From JBFMFR01 sp040752025 (lineage in GTDB: Bacteria; Chloroflexota; Anaerolineae; Anaerolineales; UBA4823): 16,317 bases of DNA. The position numbers were made by a program, and so were the translations under genes. Shown piece by piece: positions 1 to 6,148 of the stretch. The DNA is taken from assembly GCA_040752025.1 (NCBI GenBank), contig JBFMFR010000079.1, positions 1 to 16,317 of the forward strand, in the 5' to 3' direction. Each line of letters begins with the position of its first letter. Within the stretch, counting starts at the first letter, position 1. The notes below the pieces were generated by a model that ran no database searches, was not told the origin of the DNA, and worked only from the letters and a program-made list of their open reading frames with translations.

Positions 1-47
1 CTTTTTTCGGACAATAAAGTGTGTTCCAGTCCATTGTGGCATCCTCG

Positions 48-84
48 ATTGGCACAGTATGCCTTCAAGGATACGCCAATTTTT
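48..84 (+). terminator. possible rho-independent terminator
   Basis: ATTGGC (48-53) can pair with GCCAAT (75-80), and TATGCC (58-63) pairs imperfectly with GGATA (69-73) around a TTCAA loop. A T-run (80-84) follows on the plus strand. It would end a plus-strand gene lying left of the window. The stem has an internal mismatch bulge, so the call is tentative. Confidence 0.35.
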
Positions 85-102
85 CAGATTTCGATTACCT
101 CA

Positions 103-240
103 TCAAGTCAAATGAGGGACAACACCGAAAAAAGCAACCAGATAGATAATGCACAATGAAACAAGAATAACAAGAAAAATAACAAGCAAACTGTTTGCTG
201 CCAGTGAATTGCTTGAAAGCCATTGAAGAAATTCGTTCAT
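103..240 (-). CDS. small single-pass membrane protein, 45 aa
   Basis: This is a 45-residue protein starting MNEFLQWLSS, with one strongly hydrophobic segment at about residues 17-41 and almost no charge elsewhere. The ATG at 240 is chosen because GGAGGAG sits five bases upstream, one of the best Shine-Dalgarno sites in the window. An upstream in-frame ATG-like extension to 300 lacks such a site. I do not recognise a family. A membrane-bound regulatory peptide, a subunit-type small protein or a toxin-like peptide are all possible. The gene lies in an AT-rich segment and has no co-directional neighbour closer than about 215 bases. The strong ribosome binding site is the main reason to regard it as real. 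Confidence 0.6.
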   Translation of the reverse strand: MNEFLQWLSSNSLAANSLLVIFLVILVSLCIIYLVAFFGVVPHLT

Positions 241-420
241 ATTTCTCCTCCATATGAAACAACTGCCAAATGAATTACATAATCTCGGTATGAAGATCAA
301 CCTAGCTCACGCAAAACCTGATCTAGTCGGGTGGCAATATCACCCTTACCTCATTACCCATAATAATACGCATTTTCTCCCGGAAGTCAACAACGCCGGC
401 AATTGTCTGGTAAAAAGATC

Positions 421-453
421 ATCCGCAGATGCACGCAGATTGGCACAGATTTT
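421..453. repeat. degenerate interspersed repeat, copy 1
   Basis: The sequence contains CCGCAGATGCACGCAGATT followed six bases later by GATT. The same pattern, CCGCAGATGTACGCAGATT then GATT, recurs at 1094-1120. Internally GCAGAT occurs twice, ten bases apart. It starts just past the stop codon of the ACT-domain gene, so it sits in that gene's 3' untranslated region. Confidence 0.55.
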
Positions 454-455
454 CT

Positions 456-875
456 TCATCCTAAATCATCGAAGGCGGCCATCGCTTGATCACAATCGAT
501 TGGCGCCAGGTAAAGGACAACGCCATAGCCCCCATTGATATGGGCAATGCCGCTTGATTCTTCTATCTGGATACCTGCTTGCGATAACTTCCGATAGATA
601 TCAGCTAAAGCCCCCGGTTTTTCACCACCTGTGATAATGACCGCCGAGTAAGGGCCATCCAGTTGTAATCCCGCCTGCTTAGCCCCAGCAGTCATCTTGG
701 AGCTTTCTTTAGGAAAGAGCGTGAACTGCGTACGATTCTGTTCAAGAGGAACTGCTTTATAGGCAAGGAAGTCAACCCCAGCATCTGCAATGGTTGTCAG
801 CAATTTCGAACCTTCGGCAATATTGCCTTGAACGGCTATATTGTAATATTCGACTTTTCTATGAATCAGTGTCAT
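456..875 (-). CDS. tandem ACT-domain protein
   Basis: A 139-residue cytosolic protein. The C-terminal half (about residues 76-135) reads as an ACT domain: a first strand (YSAVIITGGEKPG), a helix (ALADIYRKLSQAGIQI) and further strands (IAHINGGYGVVLYL). The N-terminal half (about 9-70) looks like a second, more divergent ACT fold with a helix at KLLTTIADAGVDFLAY. Stand-alone ACT pairs bind small ligands, often amino acids, and regulate enzymes or transcription; the ligand cannot be read from the sequence. AGGAAA lies about seven bases before the ATG. No catalytic domain is attached and no biosynthetic gene is adjacent, so a general regulatory role is all that can be inferred. The gene probably has its own promoter, since a structured spacer separates it from the lipoprotein gene upstream. 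Confidence 0.8.
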   Translation of the reverse strand: MTLIHRKVEYYNIAVQGNIAEGSKLLTTIADAGVDFLAYKAVPLEQNRTQFTLFPKESSKMTAGAKQAGLQLDGPYSAVIITGGEKPGALADIYRKLSQAGIQIEESSGIAHINGGYGVVLYLAPIDCDQAMAAFDDLG

Positions 876-943
876 GAGGTTTTCCTTTCTGGCGGTCCAA
901 CGATTGGCTTAGCTACCAGGGCGGGTGGCGCTAATTGGACTCG

Positions 944-949
944 ATTCTA
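944..949 (-). promoter_or_regulatory. possible -10 element for the ACT-domain gene
   Basis: On the minus strand the hexamer TAGAAT (5 of 6 to TATAAT) lies about 70 bases before the ACT-gene ATG. No good -35 box is at the right distance, so support is weak. Confidence 0.25.
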
Positions 950-995
950 CCGCATAATCCGTCTTTCGGAATGTGGGTGGAACACGAACGAAATA

Positions 996-1041
996 CGGCA
1001 GGCTTTAGCTGCCCTCGGGCGCACGCCATGCGCCCCTGCCG
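996..1041. other. strong compound hairpin in intergenic spacer
   Basis: GGGCGCA (1017-1023) pairs perfectly with TGCGCCC (1029-1035) around a five-base loop. An outer stem pairs CGGCAG (996-1001) with CTGCCG (1036-1041). The outer left arm can instead pair with CTGCC (1010-1014), giving two mutually exclusive folds. On the minus strand the structure is followed by TATTTCGTTCG, so it could be an imperfect terminator for the lipoprotein gene or part of the leader region of the ACT-domain gene. Confidence 0.45.
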
Positions 1042-1045
1042 CGAT

Positions 1046-1140
1046 AAAAAATCCGTGAAACCCGTGGGAATCTGTGTCTTATTCCTGGATCGCCCGCAGA
1101 TGTACGCAGATTCTCGCGGATTCTTTTTTATCTGCGGAAA
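1046..1140. repeat. degenerate interspersed repeat, copy 2 (composite)
   Basis: The right part (1094-1120) is nearly identical to the repeat at 421-453: CCGCAGATGTACGCAGATT, six bases, then GATT. CCGCAGAT (1094-1101) is a perfect inverted match to ATCTGCGG (1130-1137). The left part (1046-1078) holds related words (ATCCGTG, CCCGTGGG, ATCTGTG). The whole block is non-coding and lies just past the stop codon of the lipoprotein gene. Together with the hairpin at 996-1041 it fills the 279-base spacer between two minus-strand genes. Confidence 0.5.
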
Positions 1141-1154
1141 GTTGTACGAGTATG

Positions 1155-3389
1155 CTAAGGCGAAAGGGGTATCCCATAGATGTACACCACACCATCCTCG
1201 CCGCCAACGGCCAACAGCCTGCCGTCGGGCGAGAAATCCAGGGCGGGGCCGCCTGAGGCCAGGAGGCCCAGTGCCTGGCCGCTGTTTAGATCGTACAGGG
1301 TGATATCTCTCCCGTATGAGGTCGCCAGCAGGCGGTTATCCGGCGAGATGGCAAAGCGCTCCACGGGATCACGGCCTTTTACCCGGATTACCAGGCGCTG
1401 CCCGTTGACTTTCCACACTTCGAAGCGGCCCTCGTCATCTCCAAATGCCAGCAGTTGGCCATCGGCTGAGAAGCGTGGAGTCGGGCTGCCCATAAGGGTT
1501 TTGATTTCCCAAAGATTGGCGATAGGGGTAAGCTTGGGAGCATTGAGTAGGGCGATCCCTTTATTTGTCGAAGCAGCCAGCCAGGACGCGGTTGGAGAAA
1601 AAGTAAGGGGAGTATACTTGTAGCCAGGTTGGCGAGGATCGAATACCTGGGTAGTTTTCTCTTTCAAATCGATGATTTCGCTGGGGCATTCGTACCTCTG
1701 GAATGCAAGATAGCGATTGTCGAATGAAAGGCTGATGGTCATAACCCAATCATATTGGCATGGTGAAGCAAACACCTGCTGCTGCTCTTCCCCTGTAGAC
1801 CACAGGTAGACCTGGCCATCGAATGTGCCGGCAGCGATCCATGCTCCATCCTCGGCATAATCCAGAACGTTGATGGCATTGCTGGAATAGGGTTCTGAAA
1901 GGTTCACCGGCTGCGTCTTGAAAGCGCGTGAGACGTTGCCGTCTTGCAAGCTGCGCCACCAGACTTTGCCATCTCGGGATCCGATTGCCAGTGAACGCCC
2001 ATCCGGCGCGAAGGCCAGGTCGTTGACCGGGCCAGCGTAATTATCTAATACGTAGACCGCCTGGTTGCCCTGAGATAGGTAAAATGAGGCCGTATAGCGC
2101 CAGGTCGCCAGCGTATTGCCAGGTGGAGAATAAGTAACATACCAGCTTTGTGTAGGCGTGACGCGCAGTAAGGCGCCGTCCTGAAGCCGCCATTGGTGCA
2201 AGAGGCCAAAACCATTCAAGGCGGCCAGCTTCTGCCCATCGGGGCTGAAGGCCAGGCCGGTGACCACGTATTTGCCCGGCCCGCTGAGCTGCGCCGGGCT
2301 TTTGGGCGGCGCGGCGCGCACTTTGAGAGCGGCGCCGCCTTGCGGCGCTTGCATGTAAAAGGTTTGCCACAGGCTGCCCGTGCTGACTCGCCAGATCTCG
2401 ATGCGCATATCCCAATTTTGGTTGTTCTGCAAGGCCAGCAGCTCTCCGTCTGGCGAAAGGGCGATTGGATCCCGAAAATAAGCTGTGGAGGCGATCTGCT
2501 GCGGGTTTGACGGATCGCCTGCGCGCCACAGCATGACCTGCAGGTCGCGCACGCTTACCCAGGTCTGGCCGTCTGCCGAGAAGATCAGTTCTTCTGCTCC
2601 ACGCGAAAATGTCTCGAGCAGTTGGCCGGTTTGTACGTTCCAGGAATAGGTCTTTTCATACTGCCTGCCTTCCTGGGCTTCGTCCGATGCAAACACACGG
2701 CTTTCGTCCGGCGTAAAGGCGATGACTAAAACGGAGTACCCATTGGTTTGCAGGCTGCGGAATAACTGCCCGGATTGCAGGTCCCAGATCTCCACACAGC
2801 CATCTGCCCCCTCCTTTGCCAGGTAGTGTAAGCTGCTCGAAATCGCCAGGGGCAGCCGCAGCCGCTCGAAGGGTACAAAGCGGATCAGCTTGTAGCCGTC
2901 ATCGGCGGCGTAAAAATAAACTCCCTGGTTTGTGGCGACAGCTATCTGGCTCCCGTCCGGAGAGTAGGCCAGGGTGATGATCTCGCCCTTTCCCCAGCGG
3001 CCCAGCTCGCTGAGTTCGAGCAGGTTTTCGGGGGCGATGACCGCCAGGTTTTCCGGAAGCGGCGTGCCATCGCGAGCCAGCGGCAGCTTTGCCTCGCTAA
3101 GCGACCTGGGAAGTGCAGGCACCGGTGTACGCGTGGGTATCCGTGTTTGGGTTGGCGCGAGTCCCTTCCCCGGGGTCTCGGCAGTAGGTTTGCCTGGCGT
3201 GCGGGTTGGCAACCCCGTCGTTTGTTTTGGGGTGGCGCTGGCAGTGGGGGATGCCGGGGGTGGGCTGGTGGTAAGTGTAACCGCCCCGGCTGCTTCCCGG
3301 TTCACGGTGGGCGTTTGCGCTGCTGGAGCAGGTTTGCAGGCGCACAGGATGAGCGCCAGGATGGGAAGGCAGATCATTGTAATACGCAT
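1155..3389 (-). CDS. WD40/beta-propeller lipoprotein
   Basis: A 744-residue predicted surface lipoprotein. The ATG at 3389 is chosen because it gives a clean signal peptide (MRITMICLPILALILCAC) with a lipobox-like LCAC and lipidation at C18. A longer TTG start at 3446 would put 19 charged residues before the signal and overlap the upstream gene. A Pro/Thr-rich linker follows (about 19-90), a style common in Anaerolineae lipoproteins. From about residue 125 to the end there are repeated blades with the pattern 'FSPDG..LA......V..W', for example AYSPDGSQIAVAT, AFSPDGQKLAAL, AFAPDGRSLAIGSRDG and DFSPDGRLLAVGGEDG. About a dozen blades imply two propellers. Such proteins are binding scaffolds; no catalytic residues are visible. 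The ribosome binding site is poor (GGAG, about 14 bases upstream), so coupling to the small gene 35 bases upstream is possible. Confidence 0.85.
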   Translation of the reverse strand: MRITMICLPILALILCACKPAPAAQTPTVNREAAGAVTLTTSPPPASPTASATPKQTTGLPTRTPGKPTAETPGKGLAPTQTRIPTRTPVPALPRSLSEAKLPLARDGTPLPENLAVIAPENLLELSELGRWGKGEIITLAYSPDGSQIAVATNQGVYFYAADDGYKLIRFVPFERLRLPLAISSSLHYLAKEGADGCVEIWDLQSGQLFRSLQTNGYSVLVIAFTPDESRVFASDEAQEGRQYEKTYSWNVQTGQLLETFSRGAEELIFSADGQTWVSVRDLQVMLWRAGDPSNPQQIASTAYFRDPIALSPDGELLALQNNQNWDMRIEIWRVSTGSLWQTFYMQAPQGGAALKVRAAPPKSPAQLSGPGKYVVTGLAFSPDGQKLAALNGFGLLHQWRLQDGALLRVTPTQSWYVTYSPPGNTLATWRYTASFYLSQGNQAVYVLDNYAGPVNDLAFAPDGRSLAIGSRDGKVWWRSLQDGNVSRAFKTQPVNLSEPYSSNAINVLDYAEDGAWIAAGTFDGQVYLWSTGEEQQQVFASPCQYDWVMTISLSFDNRYLAFQRYECPSEIIDLKEKTTQVFDPRQPGYKYTPLTFSPTASWLAASTNKGIALLNAPKLTPIANLWEIKTLMGSPTPRFSADGQLLAFGDDEGRFEVWKVNGQRLVIRVKGRDPVERFAISPDNRLLATSYGRDITLYDLNSGQALGLLASGGPALDFSPDGRLLAVGGEDGVVYIYGIPLSP

Positions 3390-3424
3390 AAAGGCCAGGT
3401 AAAGCTCCGAAAGCCCCAGGTTTT

Positions 3425-3685
3425 CTAAGTCGGTTCGTTCGCCCAAATGCTTAGTGCATATTCCCAGACTGCGCGCACCTGGGGTTTTAGCTGCAGTTTT
3501 GGAAAAAGTTTCCTCAGTTCCGCCAGGGATTTATATTGCCAGATATCCTCGTAGCGGGCGGACTCCAGCAGGCGCGCCACCAGCCAGGCTTTTTGTTCTT
3601 CGTTTTCCCCATCTAAAATCGTGCGCACATCAGCCTCGGTGAGATCATAATCCCAGATGAAGTAAGGCGTTTGCGAAGCGCTCAT
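3425..3685 (-). CDS. small conserved hypothetical protein (DUF6922-like)
   Basis: An 86-residue acidic, Trp/Tyr-rich cytosolic protein. It starts with YFIWDYDLTEADVRTIL, followed by a helix (EEQKAWLVARLLESARYEDIW) and a basic segment ending in WEYALSIW. The 'F-W-D-Y-D ... R-I/L-L-E ... D-I-W' pattern recalls proteins annotated as DUF6922, which are often found beside AbiEii-type nucleotidyltransferase genes. No such partner is present here; the next gene downstream is the propeller lipoprotein. No Shine-Dalgarno site precedes the ATG. Instead an extended -10 box ends six bases before it, suggesting a leaderless message. Family assignment is from memory of the pattern and is only moderately secure; the function is unknown. 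Confidence 0.7.
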   Translation of the reverse strand: MSASQTPYFIWDYDLTEADVRTILDGENEEQKAWLVARLLESARYEDIWQYKSLAELRKLFPKLQLKPQVRAVWEYALSIWANEPT

Positions 3686-3691
3686 GCTTAC

Positions 3692-3700
3692 ATTTTATCA
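3692..3700 (-). promoter_or_regulatory. extended -10 promoter for the DUF6922-like gene, leaderless
   Basis: On the minus strand TGATAAAAT (3700-3692) matches the extended -10 pattern TGnTATAAT with one mismatch. Six bases separate it from the ATG at 3685, which places the predicted transcription start on the A of the ATG. The -35 region is weak (CTTTCA), as is usual with extended -10 promoters. Confidence 0.5.
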
Positions 3701-3723
3701 TGTTCCATTGGCCTGAAAGTGGA

Positions 3724-3755
3724 TTGTGAAAAGAGGCGAAGTCGCGTATACTTCG
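3724..3755 (+). promoter_or_regulatory. promoter with overlapping palindrome, flavin-reductase-like gene
   Basis: TTGTGA (3724-3729) and TATACT (3747-3752) are separated by 17 bases, a good sigma70-type match. The inverted repeat CGAAGT (3737-3742) / ACTTCG (3750-3755) spans the -10 box, where a repressor would be expected to bind. The predicted start is near 3759, leaving a leader of about 26 bases. Confidence 0.6.
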
Positions 3756-3784
3756 ACCAGAAAAAAAGAACTGGAGAGAAACAA

Positions 3785-4459
3785 ATGAAACACGAAATTC
3801 AGATCGGCACGCCAGAAGACCTCGAAGAGATCTGGCCGGGCTCGTACCAGCTTTTTTCCTGGTTGGAATACGCGGTTACGATTCCAAATGCAATGTTCTT
3901 GATTACGACTCGCAAAGCCAACGGGGCGCCGAATGCCTGTCTGCACTCCTGGGGATTCCTGGTGGGCGACCGGGATCACTATACGTCGATCCTGGGCGTG
4001 TTGGACGATTATCACACCTACGAAAACATCCTGCGCGAAGGGGAATGGTGTCTCAATTACCCGTCGGTGGACGATTATAAGAAATGCTTCGAGACGATCT
4101 TTGTCAACGAGGCCGATAATGATGAGATCAGCGAGGCGGGTCTGACGGTGGAATCGGCCCAGGTTGTGCGAGCGCCGCGCATCACTGAATGTCCAATCAA
4201 CATCGAGTGTCGATTGGAATGGCGCCGCCCGCTGTATGAGGGCAGCCAGTGGCATATTATGGCGGGGCGAGTGGTGCACGTGGCGATGGATGAAAGAGCG
4301 CTGGCACACGATCCAACGGAACGAATGAAAAATATGCGGCTGATGTACAATATCCGCGGGACGCTCAATCCCGTCAGCGGTGAGATGCACGGCCCAAACA
4401 GCCTGGGATTGATTGCTGAAGTCATCCGGGCCTTCGACCCGGGCGCCGAAAGTAGCTGA
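3785..4459 (+). CDS. flavin reductase-like FMN-binding protein
   Basis: A 224-residue cytosolic protein of the flavin reductase/flavoredoxin type (split beta-barrel, FMN-binding). The usual order is visible: a first strand with PNAMFLITTRKANGAPNAC, the Trp-containing stretch LHSWGFLV, then a strand-rich half with INIECRLEWRRPLYEGSQWH and HIMAGRVVHVAMDE, ending in a tail with HGPNSLGLI. The family transfers electrons between NAD(P)H or a partner protein and FMN; the substrate cannot be named. The ATG at 3785 is preferred over an upstream in-frame start because GGAGAG lies about eight bases before it and a promoter lies just upstream. It is the only intact plus-strand gene on this side of the window and ends six bases from the convergent TIGR04076-like gene. 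Confidence 0.85.
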   Translation: MKHEIQIGTPEDLEEIWPGSYQLFSWLEYAVTIPNAMFLITTRKANGAPNACLHSWGFLVGDRDHYTSILGVLDDYHTYENILREGEWCLNYPSVDDYKKCFETIFVNEADNDEISEAGLTVESAQVVRAPRITECPINIECRLEWRRPLYEGSQWHIMAGRVVHVAMDERALAHDPTERMKNMRLMYNIRGTLNPVSGEMHGPNSLGLIAEVIRAFDPGAESS

Positions 4460-4465
4460 GGTACT

Positions 4466-4846
4466 TTATAGCTTTGTGCGGATGACTTTCACCACGATGC
4501 CTGAAGCGGTGGGGTCAACGCAACGCACAAACTCGGTTGTTATCCCCTCGGGATCGATGACTTTCTCGTAGGGCGTGTCTTTATATTTCCATCGCAGGGT
4601 CTTGCCTGCACTGAGCGCTTCGATGATGCCGCGCAGGCTGTCTCGCAGCCAGGGGCACAGTTTTTCGGCATCTTCCGGATAGGAGAACCTCTGGCCGACC
4701 TGGTAACTCTTTTCCCCATCTCCGCCGTACATCCAGGCGCAGATGCCTTCTTTGACGACATCGGGATAGATGATCGTGTCCCCGGCTTTTTGCAGTTGGC
4801 CGCCTTTGCCCTCGTAAATCTCGATCTCGATCTTATAGTCGCTCAT
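4466..4846 (-). CDS. TIGR04076-like protein
   Basis: A 126-residue cytosolic protein. The blocks KEGICAWMYGG, the middle LCPWLRDSLRGIIEAL and the terminal RCVDPTASGIVVKVI match the outline of TIGR04076 proteins: a conserved Cys-containing C-x-W segment, a 'CPW..' helix and a 'C.DP...VVF' end. Family function is unknown. Three conserved Cys (in GICAW, KLCPW and RCVDP) suggest metal binding or redox chemistry, which is inference. AGGAGC sits seven bases before the ATG. It is 29 bases downstream of the methyltransferase-like membrane gene and probably in the same transcript. Confidence 0.75.
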   Translation of the reverse strand: MSDYKIEIEIYEGKGGQLQKAGDTIIYPDVVKEGICAWMYGGDGEKSYQVGQRFSYPEDAEKLCPWLRDSLRGIIEALSAGKTLRWKYKDTPYEKVIDPEGITTEFVRCVDPTASGIVVKVIRTKL

Positions 4847-4875
4847 TGTCTTGCTCCTTACAATTTGCGGGCAGA

Positions 4876-5394
4876 TCAGTATCGCCCGATCCAGCGCCGT
4901 ACAGAACGTTTGTAGGCCAGGTACTCATCCCCAAATGAAGTTTCCAACAGGGATTCTTCGTGAGGAATCACACGGAATGCAAACACAGCCCACAGAAGCA
5001 ATAGCACCACGCAGACTGCCGGGCTTCCATAAAAGACCACCCATCCGAACCATGCGAAAAGGCCGGAAACGTACATCGGGTTGCGAGAAATCTGGTATGG
5101 CCCATCGGTCACCAGGTGGGGCGGAGAAAAGCCGACCCGCACCGCGGCGCGGTAGCTGCGGTAATGGAACACCAGGCACCAGGCGTACAACCCGATGCCA
5201 ATGGCGACGGCGACCAGCCCGGTGAGGTTCCACCAGGCGGGAGCCTGTGCAGACCAGCCGAAGCGCGGACCTGCCAGGGAAGCTGCCCAGGGTAGAAATA
5301 CCTGGATGACCAGGACAATGAATGCCCAGACAAAAGGGACTGCCGGCTTCGGAAGGAACAATCCACGGCGACGATTTCTTCCCGGATTCATCAT
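4876..5394 (-). CDS. isoprenylcysteine carboxyl methyltransferase (ICMT)/phospholipid methyltransferase-family membrane protein
   Basis: An integral membrane protein of 172 residues from the chosen start (179 from the ATG at 5415). It has about four hydrophobic segments: PFVWAFIVLVIQVFLPW, LVAVAIGIGLYAWCLVF, FAWFGWVVF and VCVVLLLLWAVFAF. The C-terminal signature of the family is present: DGPYQISRNPMYVSGL, then PHEESLLETSFGDEYLAYKRSVRRWI. Family members methylate isoprenylcysteines, phospholipids or other lipids with S-adenosylmethionine; the acceptor here is unknown. Start choice: the first ATG (5415) lies inside a perfect TATAAT, while the ATG pair at 5394/5391 has GAGGT four and seven bases upstream, so the shorter form is preferred. 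Upstream lies the TetR remnant, in divergent orientation. Confidence 0.85.
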   Translation of the reverse strand: MMNPGRNRRRGLFLPKPAVPFVWAFIVLVIQVFLPWAASLAGPRFGWSAQAPAWWNLTGLVAVAIGIGLYAWCLVFHYRSYRAAVRVGFSPPHLVTDGPYQISRNPMYVSGLFAWFGWVVFYGSPAVCVVLLLLWAVFAFRVIPHEESLLETSFGDEYLAYKRSVRRWIGRY

Positions 5395-5413
5395 ATTGAC
5401 CTCACTAAGCCTC

Positions 5414-5419
5414 ATTATA
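5414..5419 (-). promoter_or_regulatory. -10 element (TATAAT) of the membrane methyltransferase gene
   Basis: A perfect TATAAT on the minus strand overlaps the first possible ATG (5415). Transcription would start about seven bases later, inside the longer reading frame, favouring translation from the ATG pair at 5394/5391. No convincing -35 box was found. Confidence 0.4.
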
Positions 5420-5449
5420 GTCCCTTTTGCTGCTTGCCTTCATACGGGC

Positions 5450-5827
5450 ATGGATGAGTCTTTCGATGTCGAAAGGCTGCGGGCCATCCTGAAAAAGCAT
5501 TTCAACCTGGCCTGGAAGTATCGTTTCTTCTTCCGCGAGTACGCCGCTCTGCTGCACAACGACGCGCAGTTGAGCAAGCGCTTCGGCGAAGTGCAGGAAC
5601 AGCGGCTCTCGCAGCAGGAAGCGCTCATCCGTCTGCTGGCAGCCGGGCGTGGAGGCGGGGCCGCTCCCGATCCAAAGGAAATCCGCAACGTGGCGCTCAT
5701 CGGCTGGGTGCTGGGGAACACCTGGCTGTCGTACGTCGAAAGCACGGGCAGGAAGATCGACTCAGCCGCGTTCGATGGAGCCGTCGAGATAATGATCCTG
5801 CCGTATAAGCCATACCTGCCGGAATAG
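5450..5827 (+). pseudogene. TetR-family regulator remnant, ligand-binding domain only
   Basis: The 125-residue reading frame matches the C-terminal ligand-binding/dimerisation domain of TetR regulators of the PF13972 type: LRAILKKHFNLAWKYRFFFREYAALL, a second helix LSKRFGEVQEQRLSQQEALI, and WVLGNTWLSYVES near the end. Intact relatives are around 200 residues and begin with a helix-turn-helix. Here the preceding DNA is only 34 bases from the start of an oppositely oriented intact gene, so the DNA-binding domain is absent, not merely out of frame. The ATG at 5450 has no Shine-Dalgarno site. Together with the broken DUF4260 gene 49 bases downstream it looks like the stump of a TetR-target pair. 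A residual dominant-negative role is conceivable but unsupported. Confidence 0.7.
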
Positions 5828-5876
5828 AGACGGCGATCAAGGCAGATATCGAAGCATCAGGAGATCAAGCAAGACC

Positions 5877-6138
5877 ATGAAAACGTACCTCAAGCTCGAA
5901 GAGCTCTTTATGTTTGCACTGACTATCTTTCTTTTCTCGAAGTTTGGACTTTGCCTGGTGGTGGTACCCCTTGCTACTGTTCGCGCCGGATCTCGGCATG
6001 ATCGATTATCTCGCCGGCCCGCAAATCGGCGCGGGGACGTATAACTTCGTTCACTTCAAGGGGTTGGGACTGGGCGTGTACGTTTTGGGAATTGTGATGG
6101 TGAACCCGCCCCTGCAATTGGCAGGGTTGATTCTATTT
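5877..6138 (+). pseudogene. DUF4260 membrane protein, frameshifted and truncated
   Basis: The first 24 codons read MKTYLKLEELFMFALTIFLF then SKFG; the frame then breaks and runs to a stop near 6045. The plus-one frame carries on from about 5950 with FAWWWYPLLLFAPDLGMIDY, then LAGPQIGAGTYNFVHFKGLG. Removing one base (the A at 5948) restores a continuous protein with FGFAWWWYPLL, the usual order in DUF4260 proteins (small, about four-helix membrane proteins of unknown function). The homology also stops around 6138, before the expected 'H..MDR..GYGLKY' end, where the sensor kinase gene begins on the other strand. Two independent lesions make a true pseudogene likely, although the single-base shift alone could be a sequencing error. 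Confidence 0.75.
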
Positions 6139-6148
6139 GTGCTTGTGC

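Noticed and set aside
323..418. A 31-codon minus-strand frame (ending MGNEVRVILPPD) that looks coding-like
   Set aside because: It is stopped upstream by the edge of the interspersed repeat and I recognise no family. It may be the tail of a lost gene, but the evidence is too thin to list.
6110..6126. Hairpin CCCTGC-AATTG-GCAGGG as terminator of the copper operon
   Set aside because: There is no U-run on the minus-strand side, and the arms are explained as codons of the DUF4260 remnant (PPLQLAG).
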